From the NCBI GenBank assembly GCA_005877535.1, contig VBOM01000018.1, positions 1 through 12,103 on the forward strand: a stretch of DNA of 12,103 nt. The letters run 5' to 3'. The position numbers and the translations under genes were made by a program. Below, piece after piece: positions 7,530-12,103 of the stretch. Below the pieces are notes generated by a model, which saw only the letters and a program-made list of their open reading frames with translations, was not told the DNA's origin and did no database searches. Source of the stretch: Nitrospirota bacterium (GTDB lineage: Bacteria; Nitrospirota; Nitrospiria; Nitrospirales; Nitrospiraceae). Each line of letters starts with the position of its first letter. Positions within the stretch are counted from its first letter, which is position 1.

Positions 7530-8026
7530 ACATCGTGCTGATTGGCTATCGGGGGACCGGCAAGAGTGCTGTGGGCAGGCTGCTTGCGGCGAGATTGGGA
7601 CGAGAACTCGTGTCAACCGATGCGGAGATTGTCAGGCGTGCGCAACGTACAATTCAGGAGATCGTCACGCAACAGGGGTGGGATTACTTTCGCGATCTGG
7701 AGTCCGATATCTGTAGGGAGTTTGCCGGCCGTGACCAGCTTGTGATCGATACCGGTGGCGGAGCCATCCTTCGCGCGCAGAATGTCGAGAAGTTGAAGAA
7801 AAATGGCACTGTGTTCTGGCTGACGGCCTCTGTCGAGACGATCACGAAACGGATCGGCAGTGACGATGAGCGCCCCTCGTTGACTGGGACCAAGTCGTTC
7901 GTCGATGAAGTTCAGGACGTGTTGCGGGAGCGGGCGCCGAAATATCAGACGGCCGCCGATCACATCATCGCGACCGACAATCAATCAATCAATCAGCTGG
8001 TTGAGACGCTACTCAGGCTGGTGTGA
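7526..8026 (+). CDS. aroK: shikimate kinase
   Basis: The 166-residue P-loop kinase phosphorylates shikimate at the 3-OH using ATP, the step after AroE. Visible features are the Walker A loop GYRGTGKS (7-14), Asp32 in STDAEI and Arg56 in WDYFRDLE for shikimate contacts, DTGGG (75-79), the lid arginine Arg116 in ERPSL, and RAPKY (136-140) near the adenine site. The length is typical for a monofunctional AroK. The ATG at 7526 overlaps the aroE stop by 4 nt; longer upstream readings lie inside aroE and are not used. Near the 3' end four tandem CAAT units (7978-7993) fall within the coding sequence. The tRNA-Arg gene begins 95 nt downstream. Confidence 0.96.
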   Translation: MNIVLIGYRGTGKSAVGRLLAARLGRELVSTDAEIVRRAQRTIQEIVTQQGWDYFRDLESDICREFAGRDQLVIDTGGGAILRAQNVEKLKKNGTVFWLTASVETITKRIGSDDERPSLTGTKSFVDEVQDVLRERAPKYQTAADHIIATDNQSINQLVETLLRLV

Positions 8027-8082
8027 GCGTGCTCGATCACTGCCCTGTTACGTCAGTATGAGCCTATGCCGTCGCCCCGTCC

Positions 8083-8113
8083 TTGACAAGGTCTCCTTCG
8101 AAGTGCTTGAAAT
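8083..8113 (+). promoter_or_regulatory. possible promoter for tRNA-Arg
   Basis: A perfect TTGACA at 8083-8088 is followed after 19 nt by TGAAAT (8108-8113), four of six -10 bases. Transcription would begin only a couple of bases before the mature tRNA end. The -35 is good, but the spacer is long and the -10 weak. Confidence 0.3.
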
Positions 8114-8121
8114 AACGAAGA

Positions 8122-8198
8122 GCGCCCGTAGCTCAATTGGATAGAGCATCGGACTTCGGATCCGAGGGTTGGGGGTTCAAGTCCCTCCGGGCGCACCA
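8122..8198 (+). tRNA. tRNA-Arg, anticodon UCG, CCA encoded
   Basis: The full cloverleaf is present over 77 nt. The acceptor GCGCCCG (8122-8128) pairs with CGGGCGC (8188-8194), discriminator A8195, CCA 8196-8198 encoded. D-stem GCTC/GAGC; anticodon stem TCGGA/TCCGA around loop CTTCGGA, giving anticodon TCG, which reads CGA (arginine); 5-nt variable loop; T-stem GGGGG/CCCTC with one G-U pair around TTCAAGT. It stands 95 nt after aroK on the same strand. I see no integrase gene or repeat of its 3' end in the window, so no sign that it has served as an attachment site. Confidence 0.97.
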
Positions 8199-8363
8199 CT
8201 CTATCCGCTGAAAGCCTCAGGAGAGAATCATTGAAGTATCAGTAGCTTATAATTAATCTGCACGGCTCTTTCGAGGGGCCAGTCCCCCACCAAAGCTGCA
8301 TAGATTTCTCGTGTCTCCAGCAATATTTTTATTATCAAGAGGCAAGATCCACGGGGTATCTGA
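8199..8363. other. intergenic stretch after the tRNA, no gene seen
   Basis: No supported coding frame lies here, and I see no clear intrinsic terminator for the tRNA. The only structure noticed is a short inverted repeat near 8270-8290, GGGG-CCAGT-CCCC, with flanking CTTT/AAAG, without a T tract. An AT-rich patch follows around 8320-8338. Nothing can be assigned. Confidence 0.4.
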
Positions 8364-8525
8364 ATGGTGCTATGCTATAGACAAGATTGTGTGAGACCTT
8401 CTAGCGGGAGGTTACTCGGGTGCTGGACGTGGCAGGCATGGACGAGGCATTGCCCCTGTTGTGAACACTGGTTGACACGAAGCAGGGTCCCACGACACCC
8501 TGGGTCTGCTCTTGCGGATGGCTGA
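8364..8525 (+). CDS. possible 53-residue Cys/Trp-rich small protein, unknown
   Basis: The ATG at 8364 opens a 53-codon frame with a weak GGGG ahead of it and a TGA at 8523-8525. The central part (residues 20-36) is unusual: CWTWQAWTRHCPCCEHW, with four Trp and four Cys, which could be a small metal-binding or redox centre. The frame lies 38 nt upstream of the well-supported 48-residue gene. There is no family recognition and no strong ribosome-binding site. The reverse strand is also open here, so this may be chance; confidence is low. Confidence 0.25.
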   Translation: MVLCYRQDCVRPSSGRLLGCWTWQAWTRHCPCCEHWLTRSRVPRHPGSALADG

Positions 8526-8563
8526 GTGGATAAGAGCACAGTCACCAAGAGGAGGGGCGCATC

Positions 8564-8710
8564 ATGAATCATGCAGTCCTCCATGATGTCAGAGCTGGTT
8601 TTTTTCTGATGGTGTGCTTGGCCATGTTGGCCTTCATATGTGCTGTGGCCGCGTTAAGTACCGTGATGCGTCCGGCTAGGTGGACTGATCGCAAGCCAGC
8701 CCAGCTCTAA
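8564..8710 (+). CDS. 48-residue single-span membrane microprotein, unknown function
   Basis: A perfect AGGAGG (8550-8555, within GAGGAGGGG) lies 8 nt before the ATG at 8564, the best ribosome-binding site in this region. The product has a short N-terminus with two His and one Arg, a hydrophobic segment at about residues 11-35 (AGFFLMVCLAMLAFICAVAA and on), and a basic, proline-containing tail RPARWTDRKPAQL. By the positive-inside rule the tail is cytoplasmic and the N-terminus is out. I recognise no family. It stands alone between the tRNA and pal, on the same strand. A role as a regulator or subunit of a membrane complex would be typical of such proteins but is only an inference. Confidence 0.6.
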   Translation: MNHAVLHDVRAGFFLMVCLAMLAFICAVAALSTVMRPARWTDRKPAQL

Positions 8711-8916
8711 ACTGTTTCCTCGCTTGTCCACTTTTTCGCGGTTGGTGACAGAGGGGTACCACTTCTTTAACTAGCGCGTCTATCTTCGAGCGCCACCTCC
8801 AACAGCCTGACAATTCAAGTAAAATGGCTACGGGCCGCGGGTGAGTCTCATCTTTTCATACAGGTGCTATATTTGTCCTATAGTCGAAATGTTATTCTAA
8901 GGATGGGGGAACAATC
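8711..8916 (+). other. spacer upstream of the Pal-like gene
   Basis: I see no coding frame worth calling in this 206-nt stretch. No clear terminator follows the 48-residue gene. The last 60 nt hold a promoter candidate and the ribosome-binding region of the Pal-like gene. Confidence 0.4.
8855..8884 (+). promoter_or_regulatory. probable sigma-70 promoter of the Pal-like gene
   Basis: TTCATA (8855-8860), an 18-nt spacer and TATAGT (8879-8884, five of six -10 bases) would start transcription near 8891. That leaves a leader of about 25 nt that includes AAGGATGGGGGA, the ribosome-binding region for the ATG at 8917. Confidence 0.4.
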
Positions 8917-9564
8917 ATGATCGGAAGTCCAATGAAAACAGGTGTCGTGGCAGTAATGGGGCTCGTCCTGTTGGTTGGTCAGGGCTGTAGCATGAAATGG
9001 CTACAGTCTGACGGAGAGACTGGGACAGGGTCTGCGCAAAACGGTGCGAATCCAAACTTTCCTGGTATGGCTCCAGGTGGTTCAGGGAAAGGGCTAAGCG
9101 GTTTCTCTCAGAATCCCTCGGAAGAGCGTCTGGGAAAGGGCGGCGATATCTCATCGCTTTCCTCCTCTGGGATGAGTGCCCGTCAGCGTGCAGAAATAAC
9201 CAAAGAGGAAAAAGCGGCCATCGAAGCCGGCTTACAGGACGTGTTTTTTGGATATGATCAGTGGAGCCTTTCAGATACCGGAATGGAGGCATTGAACGGC
9301 GACGCACAGTGGCTGAAGGACCATCCTGGAGCGCTGATGAAGGTCGAAGGTCATTGTGACGAACGGGGCACCGCCGACTACAACATCGTGTTGGGGGATA
9401 AGCGAGCCAAGGCTGCGCGCAGTTATCTAATCGAGTCGGGTGTAGTTCCCAAACAGGTCGCGACCGTGTCGTACGGCAAGGCGCGCCCTTTCTGCAAGGA
9501 CCCTGCTGAATCCTGCTATCAGCAGAATCGTCGTGGGCACGTACTGTTGAATATGAAAAAGTAA
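8917..9564 (+). CDS. Pal-like OmpA-domain outer membrane lipoprotein
   Basis: The 215-residue protein has an N-terminal export signal ending at LVGQGC, with Cys24 as probable lipidation site, a Gly/Ser-rich linker (about 30-90), and an OmpA/Pal peptidoglycan-binding domain (about 105-212). The Pal signature is EGHCDERGTADYN followed by LGDKRAKAARSYL; Asp148 and Arg163 fit the positions that bind diaminopimelate. FGYDQWSL at 111-118 is the variant of the usual FDxD start. It probably anchors the outer membrane to the cell wall. The lipobox is imperfect, with Gly instead of Leu or Val at -3. Two extra cysteines (193 and 200) flank a loop near the end. No tolA, tolB or ybgF neighbour is present, so it may be a second Pal-like protein. 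The start could be 8917 (GGGGGA, 7-nt spacing) or the in-frame ATG at 8932. A strong terminator follows. Confidence 0.88.
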   Translation: MIGSPMKTGVVAVMGLVLLVGQGCSMKWLQSDGETGTGSAQNGANPNFPGMAPGGSGKGLSGFSQNPSEERLGKGGDISSLSSSGMSARQRAEITKEEKAAIEAGLQDVFFGYDQWSLSDTGMEALNGDAQWLKDHPGALMKVEGHCDERGTADYNIVLGDKRAKAARSYLIESGVVPKQVATVSYGKARPFCKDPAESCYQQNRRGHVLLNMKK

Positions 9565-9587
9565 CATAACGACTCACGGCCTCCAAG

Positions 9588-9629
9588 GAACCCCGGCCGC
9601 TCTCAATGCGAGCCCGGGGTTCATTTTTT
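9588..9629 (+). terminator. intrinsic terminator of the Pal-like gene
   Basis: GAACCCCGG (9588-9596) pairs perfectly with CCGGGGTTC (9614-9622). The loop contains a second short stem (GCTC/GAGC), and the hairpin is followed by A and six T (9624-9629). It begins 23 nt after the stop codon. Confidence 0.92.
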
Positions 9630-9724
9630 GATTTGGAGATGAAGCAGGCATGGCTCTCGTAAAGAATCAGCGGGATTCAATAATGAGGCATCCTCAGCCT
9701 CGCATGATCAAAGAGGAGCCTCTT

Positions 9725-10045
9725 ATGGAGAAGCGCCAACAGCCGCGTTTTACATCACAGTTCAGAAGCATCTTTTCTGGCGAGCGGCGAGAAGGCCAAG
9801 GTCGGACGCTGGACCTCTCTGCCGGAGGCTGTAAGATCGAAACGGATTTATCGGTTGTAGCGGGGGAATCGTTTGAGTGCCGCATCTATGTCCCTGGGCT
9901 TGACTGGCCTTTGCGGATCGACGAAGCCCAAGTGCGGTGGGTCAAGGCAACTACATTTGGGGTCCAGTTCACGAAAATTAAGCCCGATGAGGAGACAAAA
10001 CTCAAACGGGTCATTGCCAGTCTCAACGAAGAATTTCAGGCGTAA
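9725..10045 (+). CDS. single-domain PilZ protein (c-di-GMP receptor type)
   Basis: Read from the ATG at 9725 the product has 106 residues, the normal size of a stand-alone PilZ domain. Both cyclic-di-GMP binding motifs are intact: RxxxR as RQQPR (4-8) and DxSxxG as DLSAGG (30-35), followed by the beta-barrel strands (KIETDLSVVAGESFECRI, QVRWVKATTFGVQF). Such proteins bind c-di-GMP and act as adaptors for motility, secretion or polysaccharide synthesis. The partner here is unknown. The start at 9725 is preferred because GAGGAG lies just upstream and PilZ proteins commonly begin MxxRxxxR; an in-frame ATG at 9650 would add 25 residues of no recognisable character. It follows the Pal terminator and so needs its own promoter, which I cannot identify with confidence. 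Confidence 0.9.
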   Translation: MEKRQQPRFTSQFRSIFSGERREGQGRTLDLSAGGCKIETDLSVVAGESFECRIYVPGLDWPLRIDEAQVRWVKATTFGVQFTKIKPDEETKLKRVIASLNEEFQA

Positions 10046-10180
10046 CCTTTCTCATTCCCACATTCCTCCTTTAGACTCAGATGGCTTGGACGCCCCGCCT
10101 ACATCTTAGGTGTGGGGAGTACTGCGTTCGCTCGCGCATGTGATCGCCGCCCATGGCGCCTTGGTATAAGACAGTGGTAG

Positions 10181-10807
10181 AATTTTAAGAAAGTTGAACC
10201 TTCCGCGACTCATCCTCAGGCCAAGGGTGCAGAGATCTACCCTATCCCACATACCGCATCTCCAACACAGACTGGATTCAGTATTGCAACCGTAGCTGGC
10301 GGGTGCTTCTGGTGTCTCGAGGCGGTCTATGACCAGATGAAGGGTGTGGTAGCGGTCGAGTCTGGCTACATGGGTGGTCAAGTAGATCATCCGACCTATG
10401 AAGCTGTGTGTAGCGGCAGGACTGGTCACGCAGAAGCGGTCCGTATCACGTTCGATCCCACCGTCATCAGCTATCGTGAGTTGCTTGAAGTATTGTTTGT
10501 CATCCACGATCCTACGACCCTCAATCGGCAAGGGCACGATGTCGGGACTCAATACCGGTCGGCAGTTTTCTACCATGCACCTGAGCAGAAACAGATTGCC
10601 CAGGAGGTGATCGCAGCCGTGACAAAAGAGAGGCTCTATGTCAATCCGATCGTGACGGAAATCACTCCTGCCGGGACCTGGTACGAAGCCGAGTCCTATC
10701 ACCAAGAATATTTTGCGCGGAATCCCTTTCAGGGCTACTGTACGGCTGTCATCGAGCCGAAAGTGGTCAAGTTTCGCAAGCAATTTGTTTCGAACTTGAA
10801 GACGTAG
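10181..10807 (+). CDS. msrA: peptide methionine-(S)-sulfoxide reductase MsrA, no canonical start codon
   Basis: The frame encodes a complete MsrA catalytic domain, which reduces methionine-S-sulfoxide in oxidised proteins. The active-site motif is [17 protein letters not shown], with the nucleophilic Cys at 10304-10306; it is followed by GYMGG, the [15 protein letters not shown] segment, [23 protein letters not shown], and the C-terminal [10 protein letters not shown]. The ATG at 10337 lies after the catalytic cysteine and cannot be the true start. From the in-frame TAG at 10178-10180 to the active site there is no ATG, GTG, TTG or CTG. An ATG at 10153 in another frame gives 11 residues and then a TAA inside GAATTTTAAG; removing one T would fuse it to this frame and give a 217-residue protein. 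The gene may therefore be frameshifted, use a rare ATT/ATC start or +1 slippage, or contain a sequencing error. Coordinates give the open frame only. Confidence 0.85.
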   Translation, partial: NFKKVEPSATHPQAKGAEIYPIPHTASPTQTGFSIATVAGGCFWCLEAVYDQMKGVVAVESGYMGGQVDHPTYEAVCSGRTGHAEAVRITFDPTVISYRELLEVLFVIHDPTTLNRQGHDVGTQYRSAVFYHAPEQKQIAQEVIAAVTKERLYVNPIVTEITPAGTWYEAESYHQEYFARNPFQGYCTAVIEPKVVKFRKQFVSNLKT

Positions 10808-10857
10808 CCTTGCCCTGTGTTTTTCGATGCACCCAGAAAATTCGTCAATAAGGATCT

Positions 10858-11547
10858 CTATCCTTTGATGAGAAGGTGCGCGAGATCGTGATGTACGGGA
10901 TGGCGGGTGCTCGCATCGGTTCCAGGCCGCACGATGTGGGCGGTCCTGAAACCTGTCATCGCGGCGGCATCTAGTTCGCCTTCCGCGTCCGACAGAAAGA
11001 GAATGTGATGGGGAGGCAGACCGATTTGCGCGCTGATCAATCGGTAGCTGGACGTTGTCTTTTTCTCGCCAACGCTGGTATCGAAAAAGTGCTCAAACAA
11101 CGATGTCACATCTCCGACGTTGGTGTGTCCGAAAAGGAGCCGCTGTGCCTGTTCCGAACCAGACGAGTAAATTCCTAGGCGGATACCGCTCGCCCGCCAT
11201 TCTGTTAATGCCGGCAGGACATAGCTATAGAGTTCCAGCACAAACTCCCACTGTCGATAACCTTCGTCCCAGATCATTCCTTGCAACGCCTTGAGGCCTG
11301 CAAGTTTTCTGTCCTGATCGATCCAGCCGGTCAGCATGACAGGCAGTTCCTCGTACGCAGGGCGTGTACCTGTTTCGAGCTCAAGGGCATCCTGACATAC
11401 CGTGGTCCATTGGAGCACATCAGGGTCGTACCGCCGCTCATGGAGGAAGGGCGCGAGACGGCATTTTGCAAATGGGAAGAGGATCTCGCGGACAAAGGCC
11501 ACCGAAATGAGAGTGCCTTCGATGTCCATGAGCATGTATCGAACCAT
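10858..11547 (-). CDS. mtnC: acireductone synthase (enolase-phosphatase E1)
   Basis: This 229-residue HAD-superfamily enzyme converts 2,3-diketo-5-methylthiopentyl-1-phosphate to the acireductone by enolisation and dephosphorylation in methionine salvage. HAD motif I is MDIEGTLISVAFV (Asp8 and Glu10), followed by ALQGMIWDEGY, motif II YSSGS, SVGEKKTTSSYRLI with the motif III lysine, and motif IV FLSDAEGELDAA. All are typical of MtnC. The ATG at 11547 gives the usual family length and lies 7 nt after the mtnD stop; a TTG at 11577 would add ten residues overlapping mtnD. There is no strong ribosome-binding site, so translation is probably coupled to mtnD. It converges on msrA with a 50-nt gap, where I see no clear terminator. 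Confidence 0.95.
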   Translation of the reverse strand: MVRYMLMDIEGTLISVAFVREILFPFAKCRLAPFLHERRYDPDVLQWTTVCQDALELETGTRPAYEELPVMLTGWIDQDRKLAGLKALQGMIWDEGYRQWEFVLELYSYVLPALTEWRASGIRLGIYSSGSEQAQRLLFGHTNVGDVTSLFEHFFDTSVGEKKTTSSYRLISAQIGLPPHHILFLSDAEGELDAAAMTGFRTAHIVRPGTDASTRHPVHHDLAHLLIKG

Positions 11548-11554
11548 GCGGCGG

Positions 11555-12082
11555 CTACCAGCGATACCGTTGATCAATTCCGGAATTCGTATATTGCGGG
11601 ATCCAGCCAGCTTGATCGGTGAAGAGACGAATCGCGCACACCTTTGGGGGGTCGCCTAAGTCGAACCAATGTTTTGTGTTGGCTGGGACAGAAATGAGAT
11701 CGCCCCGTTCGCACAACAGGGCAAAGACATCATCGTCGAGCCCTTCCATGTGGAACCAAAAAAATCCTTGGCCTTCAACAAAGATACGCACTTCATCTTC
11801 GCTGTGAGTATGCTCCCGTGTAAATTTTTCACGAATTCCTTCCAGATTCGGCGTGTGTCCATCCACACGTATCACATCCGCTGTCTGGTAGCCGCCTTTG
11901 TTCATGAATGGCTTGAGCAAGTAGTCGTAGGCGGCGAGGACCTGCTCGTCCGTGGCTCTGGAGGGTAGGTCTCTGTCCGCGGACCATCGTTCATGGACGA
12001 TGTCTTGCATGTCGAAAAATTGCCGGAGGGCTGAATGATCGTGGAGGGTCATGTTCTTACCTGGTATTCGTAGAGTGGCCAT
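11555..12082 (-). CDS. mtnD: acireductone dioxygenase
   Basis: The 175-residue cupin enzyme oxidises the acireductone made by MtnC. With Fe(II) it yields the methionine precursor 2-keto-4-methylthiobutyrate, whereas the Ni(II) form gives an off-pathway product. The metal ligands are visible: His91, His93 and Glu97 in REHTHSEDEVRIFVEGQG, and His138 in VPANTKHWFD. The length is typical (about 180). The ATG at 12082 has GAGAGGTG about 8 nt upstream. It is followed by mtnC after 7 nt on the same strand, so the two consecutive pathway enzymes form an operon. Its promoter and any earlier salvage genes would lie beyond the right edge. Confidence 0.96.
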   Translation of the reverse strand: MATLRIPGKNMTLHDHSALRQFFDMQDIVHERWSADRDLPSRATDEQVLAAYDYLLKPFMNKGGYQTADVIRVDGHTPNLEGIREKFTREHTHSEDEVRIFVEGQGFFWFHMEGLDDDVFALLCERGDLISVPANTKHWFDLGDPPKVCAIRLFTDQAGWIPQYTNSGIDQRYRW

Positions 12083-12103
12083 ACACTGTCACCTCTCGTT
12101 GGC

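Noticed and set aside
8122..8198. tRNA-Arg as an integration site for a mobile element
   Set aside because: No integrase, no direct repeat of the tRNA 3' end and no change in base composition are visible downstream within the window.
8483..8502. Inverted repeat CAGGGT...ACCCTG near a TTGACA as a promoter/operator
   Set aside because: No -10 element lies at suitable spacing from the TTGACA at 8472-8477, and the repeat falls inside a possible coding frame; short 6-bp arms are expected by chance.
8511..8550. tRNA-Ser-like fragment (GGATGGCTGAGTGG and following bases)
   Set aside because: It resembles the 5' part of a serine tRNA, but there is no matching acceptor 3' strand, no anticodon stem and no T-arm, so it is not a tRNA and too short to call a remnant.
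8375..8584. Minus-strand 69-codon frame with a hydrophobic start
   Set aside because: It overlaps the ribosome-binding site and start of the better-supported 48-residue plus-strand gene, and its sequence after the hydrophobic part shows no domain character.
10085..10120. CCCC...GGGG inverted repeat between the PilZ gene and msrA as a terminator
   Set aside because: The arms are short and imperfect and no T tract follows on either strand.
10106..10783. Minus-strand 225-codon frame opposite msrA
   Set aside because: It is the antisense of an unambiguous MsrA coding region and has no recognisable domain.

Overview
The window is ordinary bacterial chromosome, roughly 55-58% GC by eye, with no insertion sequence, integrase or CRISPR array. 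Gene content and protein style (NfeD/slipin pair, group-2-like sigma factor, orphan Pal, PilZ protein, acireductone branch of methionine salvage) fit a Gram-negative, diderm bacterium. They remind me of Nitrospira (Nitrospirota), but that is an inference from general resemblance and not a search result.

Left block (1-4752), all on the minus strand. In transcription order: a near-consensus promoter (4724-4752), a membrane ClpP-like protease NfeD, a slipin (SPFH protein) starting 5 nt after it, a 310-nt spacer, a primary-type/RpoS-like sigma-70 factor with a strong intrinsic terminator, and a trypsin-like HtrA/DegQ protease that runs off the left edge. Taken together these read as a membrane and envelope quality-control neighbourhood. 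The HtrA frame has no convincing start codon.

Middle block (4753-8198), plus strand: a possible 22-residue leader peptide, tRNA m1A58 methyltransferase TrmI, an SDR oxidoreductase, shikimate dehydrogenase AroE and shikimate kinase AroK (aroE/aroK overlap by 4 nt), then tRNA-Arg(UCG). This is probably one transcript for trmI-SDR-aroE-aroK, with the tRNA following.

Sparse block (8199-8916): about 700 nt with no long gene. It holds a well-supported 48-residue single-span membrane microprotein with a perfect Shine-Dalgarno site, a weaker Cys/Trp-rich 53-residue reading frame before it, and a promoter for the next gene.

Right block (8917-12103): Pal-like OmpA-domain lipoprotein with a strong terminator, a single-domain PilZ (c-di-GMP) protein and MsrA on the plus strand. 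Converging on them from the right edge, on the minus strand, are mtnD and mtnC, two consecutive-pathway enzymes of methionine salvage. MsrA, like HtrA, lacks any normal start codon in its frame. In both cases removing a single T from a short T run would join the frame to an upstream ATG.

I found no evidence of a wholly new multi-gene system. The most interesting signals are the two start-less genes (real frameshift, +1 slippage or sequencing error), the microprotein, and a 16-bp perfect palindrome lying between the only purine-rich ribosome-binding-like site and the aroE start codon.
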